The notes under the pieces are model-generated. The model searched no databases, was not told the DNA's origin, and saw only the letters and a list, made by a program, of their open reading frames with translations. A stretch of DNA of 64,000 nt from Caballeronia mineralivorans PML1(12) (GTDB taxonomy: Bacteria; Pseudomonadota; Gammaproteobacteria; Burkholderiales; Burkholderiaceae), in NCBI RefSeq assembly GCF_001028175.1, contig NZ_AEJF01000123.1:1-64000 (forward strand), in the 5' to 3' direction. Positions 26,380 through 36,300 of the stretch are shown piece by piece (within the stretch, counting starts at the first letter, position 1; every line of letters starts with the position of its first letter). The position numbers and the translations under genes are program-made.

Positions 26380-27195
26380 TCACTGAAAATTCTTCAATTC
26401 AATGTCCGGATAGAACTGTTCAATCGCCTGTGCAAACGTGGCTCGTGAAAACTGTCCCAAGTGAGCCGATAGCAGGCGGCCTTGCGCGTCATAGAAAAGC
26501 GTCGTGGGATAGGCTCTAGCCGAAACGGCTCTCGCGACGGCAAGATTTGGGTCAAGCAACGCGTTCTTGATGTGAAGATCATGTGAAGTCAGATAGCTGC
26601 TTACTACATCGCGCGTCTCGCCCTGGTTCACGAACACAATATGAAGACCCGGAGTCTCCGCCTGAGCCTCTGCGAGAATGGGCATTTCCGCCTGACACGG
26701 AGGGCACCACGTCGCCCACAGGTTCACCACGATTGGCCTGCCGTCGCCTTTGGTCAAGGACTGGCGAGCGCCATCTATATTGATCAGCGAGACAACCGGT
26801 ACACTCGCCGGCTGCCTCGATAAATTGATAAACGAGGTTACCGAAGTCCAGACCACCGCTCCGGCCACGACGGCAGCTAACAACGGCACGCGCATGGTAC
26901 GGCGACGCAAGAGAAACCACCCGACCACACATCCTCCGGCTATCAGACCGGCGGTCATGTCGAATCCCTGATCCCGGAAATCGAGCATCTTCACAAGACC
27001 GCCTTTATAGGCCGGCAAGTAGTGCAGGACGAACGACAGCCGAGCCACCACCAGCCCGGTGAACACACTGCTGAAGATCGCTCCATCCACGTTCGCGCGG
27101 TTCTTGCGAAAGATCCATCCGGCAAACAAGGAAACCACCACGCTGATAAAGAAAATCAACGGAGGCAGGGGTAGCGAAAAAGGACCGACGTTCAT
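26380..27195 (-). CDS. TlpA-like thiol-disulfide oxidoreductase, membrane-anchored
   Basis: The 271-residue protein joins an N-terminal membrane part of four or five helices (residues about 5-120) with a C-terminal periplasmic thioredoxin domain. The active site is WATWCPPCQAEMP, Cys164 and Cys167. The membrane part resembles prolipoprotein diacylglyceryl transferase (an RLSFVLHYLPAY segment) but is too short to be the enzyme. TlpA proteins reduce periplasmic disulfides, for example in cytochrome c or oxidase assembly. ATG 27195 fits the first helix; the longer frame adds only low-complexity residues. It is a single gene. Confidence 0.85.
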   Translation of the reverse strand: MNVGPFSLPLPPLIFFISVVVSLFAGWIFRKNRANVDGAIFSSVFTGLVVARLSFVLHYLPAYKGGLVKMLDFRDQGFDMTAGLIAGGCVVGWFLLRRRTMRVPLLAAVVAGAVVWTSVTSFINLSRQPASVPVVSLINIDGARQSLTKGDGRPIVVNLWATWCPPCQAEMPILAEAQAETPGLHIVFVNQGETRDVVSSYLTSHDLHIKNALLDPNLAVARAVSARAYPTTLFYDAQGRLLSAHLGQFSRATFAQAIEQFYPDIELKNFQ

Positions 27196-27674
27196 CTGAT
27201 GCTGCCCGGTATTTGAAGAGTGGATTGAGTGGATGGAAGCGGCTGCACCGGACAATTATCCGGTGTCCCCTACTCTCGACCGCCTTTAGGCTCTCGCCTG
27301 GACCTGACCCAAGCGGGATCTGGCCGAGGCCAGCGTCTAAAGGGGATTGTGGCACGGCCAAGCGCGAGACAGTCTCTTTGGCATGGCCGTACGCCATCTG
27401 TTTGTGCATCATTCTCGACCGTGCCTGAAACCACGCCTCAGAATGCAATCTGGTTCGCGCTGGAAGGTCCGGTTACAGCGGTCATGGATTCGTCAGGTTA
27501 TTCAGTGATATTTATTCACTGAAGCGATACGATCACGCGTATTCGCGATCTTGTTGATACGTCCAAACGCTTCCCGTACCCTGCCACGGCATAACGCTTT
27601 TGTTGTGGCCGTTTCTTGCGGCATCTCAGTACCGTCTTCGAACTGGAAGACAGAGTCATTTTTATTTAATAAGC

Positions 27675-28652
27675 ATGACACAATTCATGTCGCCTGGTTT
27701 TATGCAGCCCATAAAAGCACCGGTGCAGCGGCTCAGGTTCGCGCGCAGCACACGCTTTCGCATTACTGCGGCTGCACTAGTGATCATCACCGCGTTCTCA
27801 CTCACACCCGCACTCGCTGCGCCATTTATCGTCGCGCATCGTGGTGGCACCGGGGATACGCCGGAGAACACGTTGCAAGCGTTCAGCACGGCGCTGGAAA
27901 ACGGCGCGGATGCGCTCTGGATGACTGTTCAGGTGACAAAGGATGGTGTGCCCGTGCTCTACCGTCCCGCGGACCTTGGCTCGCTCACAGACGGGCAAGG
28001 TCATCTCGACAACATCACGCTAAACGATCTTCGCAAATTCAACGCGGGTTATTCGTTCAGCCGCAAGGACGCTTCGGGACAGCTCAGCTACCCCTATCGT
28101 GCTGACCCGCTGCGCATCCCGACCTTGCGTGAGGCGCTGGATGCGGTGCCGCCAAGCGTGCCGATCATGCTCGACATGAAACAAACCCCCGCGGCGCCGT
28201 TGGTCGAAGCAGTCGCCCGGGTTCTCGACAGCGCGCACGCATGGTCGCGCGTGCGCCTGTATTCCACGGACGCCAATGCGATTGAGCTAATGAAAGCCCA
28301 CCCCGAGGCTCAGGTGTTCGAGACGCGCGACGCCACGCGGAATCGTCTGGTCGATCTCTCGCTCGGAGGTACTTGCGACAACCCGCCTCCCGCGGGAAGC
28401 TGGATCGGAATCGAGTTGCATCGTCAGGTCGAGGTGGTCGAACACTTCACGCTGGGGACGGGGGTGTCGAAAGTCGACGCGCGGTGGTGGACACCGGCAG
28501 CAGTCAAATGTTTCAAGACCAATGGGAACGTGAAGATCGTTGCATTCGGTGTTGACTCGGCCGACGCGTATGCAACCGCTGCCGCTCTTGGAATCGATGC
28601 AGTGATGACGGACTCACCGCGTGCAATGCGCACGGAGAAGAAACCGCAGTAG
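27675..28652 (+). CDS. GDPD-family protein with altered catalytic residues
   Basis: The product is about 325 residues and has an N-terminal signal (ITAAALVIITAFSLTPALA), then a GDPD TIM barrel starting FIVAHRGGTGDTPENTLQAF. His55 and Arg56 are present, but the usual E-x-D metal pair is replaced by WMT (residues 82-84), the catalytic His-Asp by RP (97-98), and the Glu before Lys by Asp167. It may thus not act as a glycerophosphodiesterase, or it may belong to a divergent exported subfamily. Starts at 27675, 27687 and 27702 are all possible; none has a clear ribosome site. Confidence 0.75.
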   Translation: MTQFMSPGFMQPIKAPVQRLRFARSTRFRITAAALVIITAFSLTPALAAPFIVAHRGGTGDTPENTLQAFSTALENGADALWMTVQVTKDGVPVLYRPADLGSLTDGQGHLDNITLNDLRKFNAGYSFSRKDASGQLSYPYRADPLRIPTLREALDAVPPSVPIMLDMKQTPAAPLVEAVARVLDSAHAWSRVRLYSTDANAIELMKAHPEAQVFETRDATRNRLVDLSLGGTCDNPPPAGSWIGIELHRQVEVVEHFTLGTGVSKVDARWWTPAAVKCFKTNGNVKIVAFGVDSADAYATAAALGIDAVMTDSPRAMRTEKKPQ

Positions 28653-28899
28653 CGCAGCGCGCATGAAAAATATCGCGTGCATTGAAATGCTCGTTCAGGA
28701 AAAGTCGTCGCTTAGCCGGTTCAATGCATGCACGGAAACTGTGCGCCAACGGCTTAAGCGCGGTGCACCAAAACCCAAACCCGAGCACGCATTTCCGCTA
28801 AACCCCTGACAGTCAGGCGTTCCGCGCATGGCACGCTAATCGCTTAAGAGAAAATGCAAGGAGCCGGCGCAGTATCCGGTCAAAGCACACAATCTGGAA
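28653..28899. other. intergenic, upstream of the guanidine riboswitch
   Basis: This stretch follows the GDPD-like gene and precedes the riboswitch. It should hold the promoter of the guanidine operon. I see no convincing -35/-10 pair, no gene and no terminator. Confidence 0.35.
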
Positions 28900-29010
28900 A
28901 TGGACGACTAGGGTTCCGGCCTGCTTGGCTTAATCGAGCAGGTGCTGGTCCGAGAGTTGTCGACCTCAGGCGAGGTTACACGGCGGGATAAAAGCCCGGG
29001 AGAGAACGCG
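28900..29010 (+). promoter_or_regulatory. guanidine-I riboswitch (ykkC)
   Basis: All conserved blocks of the ykkC aptamer occur in order: CTAGGGTTCCGG (28908-28919), a variable hairpin (CCTGC...GCAGG), TGGTCCGAGAG (28946-28956), a second hairpin (CCTCAGGCGAGG), then ACGGCGGGATAAAAGCCCGG (28980-28999) and GAGA. The class binds free guanidinium and turns on export or degradation genes. Here it precedes the ABC transporter and carboxylase operon, as is common for the class. The downstream sequence lacks a T-run, so the switch may act on translation: GAGG before the SBP start sits in a self-complementary CCTCGAGG. Confidence 0.93.
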
Positions 29011-29062
29011 ATGTTCGCGCTGCTCCTGGCCGTCCGCTAACCGTCCCCTCGAGGTCAAACTC

Positions 29063-30133
29063 ATGCGTAAGCTTGTTCGCTTTTTCGGCATTGCTGCCGT
29101 CTCTCTCGTCACCCTCGCCTCCACCCCCTCGTTCGCTGCAGGCCGTACGGACTTCAAGGTCTGCTGGACCATCTATGCAGGCTGGATGCCTTGGGGCGAA
29201 GCCAAAACGCAAGGCATTGTCTCCAAGTGGGCCAAGAAATACGGCATCAATGTTGATGTCGTTCAGCTCAACGACTACGTCGAATCCATCAATCAATACA
29301 CGGCCGGCAAGTTCGACGGTTGCGCAATGACCAACATGGATGCGCTGACCATTCCCGCGTCCGGCGGCGTTGATTCGACCGCATTGATTGTCAGCGATTA
29401 TTCGAACGGCAACGACGGTGTGCTCATCAAGGGCAAGGGCAAGAAGCTCACCGACCTCAAGGGCCAACAGATCAATCTGGTCCAGTTCTCCGTCTCGCAC
29501 TACCTGCTTGCACGCGCGCTTGAAAGCGCCCACATGAGCGAGCGCGACCTCAAGGTCGTGAACACCTCGGACGCCGACATCTCCGCCGCATTCGCCACGC
29601 CCACCGTACAACAGGCGGTGACCTGGAACCCGATGCTCGCCGACCTCAAGGCTCAACCGAACGTCACCGAAGTCTTCGACTCCAGCAAGATTCCCGGCGA
29701 AATCATGGACATGATGGTCGTCAACACGAAGACGCTGCAGGACAACCCGGCGCTCGGCAAGGCGCTCACCGGCGCATGGTTCGAGATGGTCGCGCTGATG
29801 CACGCAAACAGCGCCGGCAGCACGGAAGCGCTCACTGCAATGGCCAAGTCGTCAGGCACCGACCTCGCCGGCTTCAAGGGCCAGCTCTCCACCACCGCCC
29901 TCTTCTATACGCCGCAAGCCGCACTCGCCTTTGTCACGAGCCCGAACCTGCCGACCATCATGACGCGCGTTGCCAGGTTCTCGTTCGATCACGGCCTGCT
30001 CGGTCAGGGCGCACCGAGTGCGGACGCGGTCGGCATGGCGTTCGACAAGGGTGTCGTGGTCGGCAGCAAGAGCAATGTCAAGCTGCGCTTCGATCCGTCC
30101 TATGTCGCGATGGCGGCAGCGGGCAAGCTCTAA
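29063..30133 (+). CDS. ABC substrate-binding protein, guanidine operon
   Basis: The 356-residue protein has a signal peptide (LVRFFGIAAVSLVTLASTPSFA) and a NitT/TauA-like binding fold (FKVCWTIYAGWMPWGEAKTQGIVSKWAKKYGI, YTAGKFDGCAMTNMDAL). It is the usual binding protein of ykkC-linked urea/guanidine carboxylase operons, so it should capture guanidine or a related compound in the periplasm for the permease and ATPase encoded next. It is the first gene after the guanidine-I riboswitch. GAGGTC precedes the ATG. Confidence 0.88.
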   Translation: MRKLVRFFGIAAVSLVTLASTPSFAAGRTDFKVCWTIYAGWMPWGEAKTQGIVSKWAKKYGINVDVVQLNDYVESINQYTAGKFDGCAMTNMDALTIPASGGVDSTALIVSDYSNGNDGVLIKGKGKKLTDLKGQQINLVQFSVSHYLLARALESAHMSERDLKVVNTSDADISAAFATPTVQQAVTWNPMLADLKAQPNVTEVFDSSKIPGEIMDMMVVNTKTLQDNPALGKALTGAWFEMVALMHANSAGSTEALTAMAKSSGTDLAGFKGQLSTTALFYTPQAALAFVTSPNLPTIMTRVARFSFDHGLLGQGAPSADAVGMAFDKGVVVGSKSNVKLRFDPSYVAMAAAGKL

Positions 30134-30160
30134 GCCGGCATCTTTAACAGGGCGCGCGCC

Positions 30161-30976
30161 ATGCGACTCATCAATCGACATCCCAGCCGGAGCGGCGGCC
30201 TCATGCTGCTGTTGCTGCCGTTCATCGTGCTGGTGGCGATCTATTTCACCGGGTCGTCGCTGCGGCTAAAGGTCAATCCCGACGACAAGCTGCTGCCCAG
30301 CGCCACGCAAATGAGCGACGCCATCAAGCAGGTCGCGTTCACGGAGGACAAGCGCACCGGCGAATATCTGCTATGGGACGACACGGTGTCCAGCCTCAGG
30401 CGGCTTGGCATCGGTCTCGTAGTCAGTGCGGCGATCGCGTTGGTCGCCGGCATTGCAACCGGTGCGATACCGCTGGTGGGCGCAACGTTGTCGCCGTTCG
30501 TTACCGTGCTGTCCATGATCCCGCCGCTCGCGGTGCTGCCTATCTTGTTCATCGTGTTCGGGCTCGACGAGTTGTCGAAGGTCGTGCTGATCGTAATCGG
30601 TATTACGCCGATGATCATCCGCGACCTGCAGTCGCGCACGCGCGAGATTCCGGCGGAATTGTGGGTGAAGGCGCAGACCCTGGGTGCTACAAGCTGGACG
30701 CTGATCCTGCGTGTGATCCTGCCGCAATTGCTGCCGCGTCTTCTGGTCGCAATGAGGCTGTCGCTCTGCTCAGCGTGGCTCTTTTTGATCGCGGCCGAAG
30801 CCATTGCTTCCACCGACGGCCTCGGCTACCGCATCTTCCTGGTACGCCGCTATCTGGCGATGGACGTGATCCTTCCTTACGTCATGTGGATCACGCTGCT
30901 TGCATGGCTGATGGACGAATCGCTAAGACGCCTGACGCAATGGATCTTCCCTTGGTACGGCGGAGGCGCACGATGA
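30161..30976 (+). CDS. ABC permease, guanidine operon
   Basis: The 271-residue permease has an N-terminal helix (LMLLLLPFIVLVAIYFTG), a loop of about 50 residues and then the binding-protein-dependent transport domain with five helices. The ATPase-contact EAA-like loop is AELWVKAQTLGATSWTLILRVILPQLLPRL. It belongs to the SsuC/TauC/NitT group. It lies 27 bases after the binding protein and overlaps the ATPase start by four bases (ATGA), which implies translational coupling. Confidence 0.9.
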   Translation: MRLINRHPSRSGGLMLLLLPFIVLVAIYFTGSSLRLKVNPDDKLLPSATQMSDAIKQVAFTEDKRTGEYLLWDDTVSSLRRLGIGLVVSAAIALVAGIATGAIPLVGATLSPFVTVLSMIPPLAVLPILFIVFGLDELSKVVLIVIGITPMIIRDLQSRTREIPAELWVKAQTLGATSWTLILRVILPQLLPRLLVAMRLSLCSAWLFLIAAEAIASTDGLGYRIFLVRRYLAMDVILPYVMWITLLAWLMDESLRRLTQWIFPWYGGGAR

Positions 30977-31764
30977 TCGAAGTACGCAACGTATGGAAGA
31001 AATACGGCGATCAGGTCGTGCTCGAACGGCTGAACCTGAGCATCGCCGAAGGCGAATTCTGTTCAATGGTCGGTGCATCGGGTTGCGGCAAGTCCACGTT
31101 CCTGCGCCTGTTGCTCGGTCAGGAACAAGCGACGCGCGGAGAGATTCTGCTCGACGGCAAGCCATTGCCGGCTGAGCCGGATGAACATCGCGGCGTGGTG
31201 TTCCAGCGTTACTCGGTGTTCGAACATCTGAGCGTGGTTCGCAATGTCCTGCTAGGGCTGGAACTGCCACAGGCGAAGTTCACCGGCCGGCTGTTCGGCG
31301 CGCGCCGCCGCGCGGCCCGCGACGAAGCGGTCGCAATGCTGGAACGCGTCGGCCTGGGCACAGCGCTGGACAAATATCCACAGCAACTCTCGGGCGGCAT
31401 GCAGCAGCGTCTCGCCATTGCACAGGCGCTGGTCATGAAACCGCGCGTGCTGCTGCTCGACGAACCGTTCGGCGCACTCGACCCCGGTATTCGCCGCGAC
31501 ATGCACGAACTGCTGCTCGGCCTCTGGCGCGAATCGAACCTGACGATCTTCATGGTCACGCACGATCTGAAGGAAGGTTTCACGCTGGGCAGCCGCGTGC
31601 TCGTATTCGACAAGGTACGCGTCGACCCGCAAGCACCCGGCGCATACGGCGCCCGTATCACCTACAACATTCCACTCGATCACAGCCGCGATTCAGCCTC
31701 GTCCATTCACGCGGCGCAAGCCGCCGTGGAAGGCGCTGCGCGTGCCGATGTGATCCCGGTTTAA
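30973..31764 (+). CDS. ABC transporter ATPase, guanidine operon
   Basis: The 263-residue ATPase has Walker A GASGCGKST (about 36-44), the Q-loop VVFQRYSVFEHLSV, signature LSGGMQQRLAIAQAL, Walker B VLLLDEPFGALD and the switch His in VTHDLKEGF. It resembles SsuB/TauB ATPases with a C-terminal extension of about 40 residues. It powers uptake through the permease encoded immediately upstream. The start is the ATG at 30973, which overlaps the permease stop. Confidence 0.92.
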   Translation: MIEVRNVWKKYGDQVVLERLNLSIAEGEFCSMVGASGCGKSTFLRLLLGQEQATRGEILLDGKPLPAEPDEHRGVVFQRYSVFEHLSVVRNVLLGLELPQAKFTGRLFGARRRAARDEAVAMLERVGLGTALDKYPQQLSGGMQQRLAIAQALVMKPRVLLLDEPFGALDPGIRRDMHELLLGLWRESNLTIFMVTHDLKEGFTLGSRVLVFDKVRVDPQAPGAYGARITYNIPLDHSRDSASSIHAAQAAVEGAARADVIPV

Positions 31765-31776
31765 AGGAAATTGAAG

Positions 31777-32481
31777 ATGGATTTGCTACTAGAAGAAACC
31801 GTCCCAGGCGGCGGCCATGCATCGTTGATCGTGAAACGTGGTCAGTCCTTGCGTCTTACGGACTTGCGGGGCGGGGCGAACGTGAGTCTCATGCTCGTCA
31901 ACGCCGCTGAAAAAAACGAACGACTGAATCTTCCCGATACGCTGAAGTGCCAGCACACAGCAAAGCTCACGGCCGGTCATTGCCTTTACTCCGACATGGG
32001 CCGTGTGCTCGCTGCCATTGTCGCGGACACCTGCGGCTGGCATGACGCAATAGGCGGTGTTTCGAACGCGAACGAAGTGAACGATAAATACGGTGTGGGC
32101 CGCTATCAAGAGCTACGTAACGCGTTTTATCGCAATGGCACGGACAACCTGCTCGTTGAACTCGGCAAGTGGGGACTCGGCATCTCCGACTTGCTGATGA
32201 CGCTCAACCTCTTCAGTCGCGTCGATGTGACCAGCGAAGGCGCTCTGAATTTTGTCCCCGGCAATTCGAAGGCCGGCGACTACGTTGAGCTCTATACCCC
32301 GATGAATACGCTCGTCGTGCTTACCGCGATCCAGCATCCGCTCGACCCGAATCCCGACTATGCACCCAAGCCGGTCAAGCTCGCGTTAAGTCAAGCCGAT
32401 CGCCAGGTCGCGGAATTCTGCCGGACCTCATGTGAAGAAAACGTGCGCGGCTTCATCAACACCGATCGCTTCTTTCTCTAA
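31777..32481 (+). CDS. carboxyguanidine deiminase subunit (DUF1989, UAAP2-like)
   Basis: The 234-residue protein is a DUF1989 protein, long called urea-amidolyase-associated protein 2. In bacteria that use guanidine, the two associated proteins together form carboxyguanidine deiminase, which converts carboxyguanidine to allophanate and ammonia between the carboxylase and allophanate hydrolase steps. Landmarks are ETVPGGGHASLIVKRGQSLRLTDLRGGANVSLMLVNA and the metal-ligand-like Cys in IVADTCGWHD. AAAGGAAA precedes the ATG at 31777. It lies 12 bases after the ATPase gene. Confidence 0.88.
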   Translation: MDLLLEETVPGGGHASLIVKRGQSLRLTDLRGGANVSLMLVNAAEKNERLNLPDTLKCQHTAKLTAGHCLYSDMGRVLAAIVADTCGWHDAIGGVSNANEVNDKYGVGRYQELRNAFYRNGTDNLLVELGKWGLGISDLLMTLNLFSRVDVTSEGALNFVPGNSKAGDYVELYTPMNTLVVLTAIQHPLDPNPDYAPKPVKLALSQADRQVAEFCRTSCEENVRGFINTDRFFL

Positions 32482-32495
32482 GCGGACCTGACACC

Positions 32496-33137
32496 ATGAC
32501 AACAACGCTTACCGTCAGCGACAAACTTCCCGAACACGCTGTCTTCCGCGAAACGCTTGCGGCCGGGGAACCCTGGCTTCACGAAGTGAAGGCCGGTCAG
32601 ACGCTGCGCATCCTGGACCTCGAAGGCAACCAGGCCGTGGATACGCTCTTCTACAGCCTCGCCGACCCTCGCGAGCGCTTCGACCCGCAGCGCACGCTGC
32701 GACGCCAGAAGAGCCTGTATCTCACCACCGGCACGGTGCTTTATTCGAACCTCGGCAATCCGATGCTAAGCATTGTCGCCGATACCTGCGGCCGTCACGA
32801 CACGCTCGGTGGCGCGTGCGCTCAAGAGAGCAACACCGTGCGCTATGCGCTGGAAAAGCGCTACATGCATAGCTGCCGCGACAACTACTTGCGAGCCTGT
32901 GCGCACGACGGACGTTTGTCGAAGCAGGACATTGGCGCGAATATCAACTTCTTCATGAATGTGCCCGTCACGGCCGAAGGCAGTCTCACCTTCGAAGACG
33001 GTATTTCGGCACCGGGCAAATACGTGGAACTGCGCGCGGAGATGGACGTGATCGTGCTGATCTCGAACTGCCCGCAACTGAACAACCCGTGCAACGCCTA
33101 CAACCCGACGCCCGCGGAGTTGCTGATATGGAACTGA
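32496..33137 (+). CDS. carboxyguanidine deiminase subunit (DUF1989, UAAP1-like)
   Basis: The 213-residue DUF1989 protein is the partner of the preceding one and corresponds to urea-amidolyase-associated protein 1. It shares LRILDLEGNQAVDTLFYSLADP, the Cys in SIVADTCGRHDTLGG and NINFFMNVPVTAEGSL. The pair is expected to act as a heteromer on carboxyguanidine in the cytoplasm. It is 14 bases downstream of its partner. Its stop lies about 120 bases before a guanidine-II-type RNA that precedes the carboxylase. Confidence 0.88.
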   Translation: MTTTLTVSDKLPEHAVFRETLAAGEPWLHEVKAGQTLRILDLEGNQAVDTLFYSLADPRERFDPQRTLRRQKSLYLTTGTVLYSNLGNPMLSIVADTCGRHDTLGGACAQESNTVRYALEKRYMHSCRDNYLRACAHDGRLSKQDIGANINFFMNVPVTAEGSLTFEDGISAPGKYVELRAEMDVIVLISNCPQLNNPCNAYNPTPAELLIWN

Positions 33138-33259
33138 AGAAGTGGCGCGACTGGCTTTATTTCGTGTTGCTCGTACGCTCGGGCCGCTGCTGCACTCGGA
33201 CGCGAGAAGAACTAAAGCTCAAGTAGAAGCTTGCTCTGACGACGCACTAAACGCGTTTT

Positions 33260-33308
33260 GCCGCGGACGACCGCGGCATGCTTTTCCCCCGTGGCGGGAC
33301 GGCCCGCC
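33260..33308 (+). promoter_or_regulatory. guanidine-II riboswitch (mini-ykkC), intra-operonic
   Basis: Two GC-rich hairpins occur 15 bases apart, each with an ACGR tetraloop closed by G-C pairs: GCCGCGG-ACGA-CCGCGGC (33260-33277) and GGCGGG-ACGG-CCCGCC (33293-33308). This is the defining pattern of the mini-ykkC RNA, which binds one guanidinium per hairpin. It lies in the 190-base gap before the carboxylase gene, 19 bases from its ATG. No Shine-Dalgarno sequence is obvious between the second hairpin and the ATG. Confidence 0.85.
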
Positions 33309-33327
33309 CACGCATCCGCCATCTCTC

Positions 33328-36300
33328 ATGTTCGAGAAAGTCCTTATCGCCAATCGCGGCGCCATAGCGTGCCGCATCCTTCGAACCCTTCGCGCACTCG
33401 ACGTCGCGGGTGTGGCTGTCTATGCCGAAGCAGACCGCGCCAGTCTTCACGTGAGCGAGGCCACGATTGCGCATGGTCTGGGCGACGGCCCGGCGTCGGC
33501 CACGTATCTCAATGTCAGCAAGATCCTCGACATCGCGCGCCGTGAAAACGTCCAGGCGATTCATCCCGGTTACGGTTTTCTCTCGGAGAATACGGAGTTC
33601 GGTGAAGCCTGCGAAGCAGCGGGCATCGCGTTCATCGGACCCACGCCGGCGCAACTGCGCGCCTTTGGTTTGAAGCACACTGCCCGCGCGATCGCAGCGG
33701 AACAGGGTGTGCCAATGCTCGAAGGCACGGGCCTTCTGGAAGACCTGAACGCCGCATTGCAGGCCGCTGAAAAGATCGGCTACCCGGTCATGCTGAAAAG
33801 CACAGCGGGCGGCGGCGGGATCGGCATGCGCGTGTGCTGGAACTCGAATGAACTCCGCGCGCATTTCGATGTGGTGAAACGTCTCGGCCAGAACAACTTC
33901 AGCGACGCCGGCGTGTTCCTGGAGAAGTACATCGAGCGTGCACGGCATCTTGAAGTCCAGGTATTCGGCGACGGCCGCGGCAACGCAATTGCGCTCGGCG
34001 TACGCGACTGTTCGGTGCAGCGGCGCAACCAGAAGGTGCTGGAGGAAACGCCAGCACCTTGTTTGCCCGAAGGCATGTCCGAGGCGCTTTGCGAAGCCGC
34101 GATCAAGCTCGCCAAAGCGGTGGAGTACCGGTCGGCGGGCACCGTTGAATTCGTCTACGACAGCGCCGCGCAGCAGTTCTATTTTCTTGAAGTCAACACG
34201 CGCTTGCAGGTCGAACATGGTGTGACCGAGCAGGTCTGGGGAGTGGACCTTGTGCGCTGGATGATTGAACTGGCGGCAGGCACGCTCGCGCCCCTGAGCG
34301 ATCTGGCAACGGCGTTAAAGCCCGAGGGTCATGCGATCCAGGCAAGGCTTTATGCAGAAGATCCAGGCCGCGATTTCAAGCCGAGTCCGGGTCTGTTGAC
34401 CGACGTGGCGTTCCCTCCCATCGCCGGCCGCGCGCTGCGCATCGATACATGGATTGAAGCGGGTTGCGAGGTGCCTCCGTACTTCGATCCGATGCTTGCG
34501 AAGATCATCGCATGGTCACCCACCCGCGATGCCGCGCGCGAGGCTCTCGCCAATGCTTTGCAAAACACGCACCTTTATGGTGTGGAGACGAATCGCGACT
34601 ACCTGCGCCAAATCATCGACGACACCCCGTTCGCTTCCGGCGAGCCGTGGACGCGCTGCCTTGAAGGACTACGGTATCGCGCAAACACGGTCGAGATCGT
34701 CAGCGGCGGGACACAGACAACCGTACAGGATCATCCGGGGCGGCTCGGTTATTGGGCGGTCGGCATTCCTCCTTCCGGCCCGATGGACGATCGCGCGCTG
34801 CGGCTCGGCAACCGGCTGCTATGCAACAGCGATAACGCCGCCGCGCTCGAAATCACGATGAGCGGTCCGTCCTTGCGCTTCAACACGGATGCAGTTGTCG
34901 CCGTCACGGGTGCGAGCTTGCCGGTACTGCTCGACGATGTAGAGCAACCGCTGCATACGACGCTGTTCGTTCCCGCCGGTTCGACGCTCGCGCTCGGCAC
35001 GATTCGCGGCGCGGGCGCACGCGCTTACCTATGTGTGCGGGGTGGCTTCGATGTGGCGATTTATCTAGGCAGTCGCAGCACGTTTACGCTCGGTCAGTTC
35101 GGCGGTCATGGCGGCCGCGCGCTTCGCGCGGGCGATGTGCTGCATCTGAATCCCCTGGACGATGCCAGCGCAGGCGCTTCCCTGCCCTTCGTTCCTCAAC
35201 TCGATACGGTGCGCACTCTGCGCGTGATTTACGGCCCTCACGGCTCACCGGAGTACTTCAGTCCATGCTATATCGAGCAGTTCCTTGCGACCGAATGGGA
35301 GATCCATTTCAACTCGAGCCGCACCGGTGTACGCCTGATCGGGCCGAAGCCGGAATGGTCGCGCGAGGACGGAGGTGAAGCCGGATTGCATCCATCGAAT
35401 ATTCACGACAATCCGTACGCGGTCGGGGCGATCGATTTCACCGGCGACATGCCCGTGATTCTCGGCCCCGACGGCCCAAGCCTTGGCGGCTTTGTTTGTC
35501 CGGTGACGATCATCGAGGCGGATCTCTGGCAGATCGGGCAGTTGAAGGCGGGCGACAAAGTGCGCTTCGTGCCGGTGCAAATCGATGCCGCCCGCAAAGC
35601 TGCGGCTGCGCGATCGCATGAACTGGAGACGCTGGAACTTCAGAGCGCCCCGGAATACCCGCAGGTTGAAACGCTCACTTCGCCCATCGTTCTCGACACC
35701 GGCACAGACGCGGAACGACTGGTCGCACGGCTTTCGGGCGACACGCATTTGCTGCTCGAAATTGGCCCGCCGGACCTCGATCTGGTCCTGCGTTTTCGCG
35801 GCCACGCGTTGATGCAATCGCTCGAAGCACTCGCGTTACCGGGCGTGATCGACCTGACGCCGGGCATTCGTTCGCTGCAGATTCACTACCAGCCGGAACG
35901 GCTGCCGCTCAGCCAGTTGCTCGCGACAATCGAGCAAAAGTGGCAGGACGTACTGCTGCAAGAGGATTTACGCGCACCCTCGCGCATCGTACATCTACCC
36001 CTCTCATGGGACGATCCTGCTTGCCGGCTCGCTATCGATAAATACATGACGACAGTGCGCAAGGACGCGCCGTGGTGCCCGAGCAATCTCGAGTTCATCC
36101 GTCGTATGAACGACCTCGATTCCATCGATGCCGTGAAGCAGATTGTCTTCGATGCGAGCTATCTCGTGATGGGGCTCGGCGATGTCTATCTTGGCGCGCC
36201 AGTTGCCACGCCGCTCGATCCACGCCACCGTCTGGTGACAACCAAATACAATCCGGCGCGGACGTGGACGGCAGAGAACTCAGTGGGAATCGGCGGAGCG

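Noticed and set aside
33142..33327. N-terminal extension of the carboxylase by 62 residues
   Set aside because: The extension shows no family sequence and runs through the guanidine-II hairpins. The biotin carboxylase domain begins exactly at MFEKVLIANRG.
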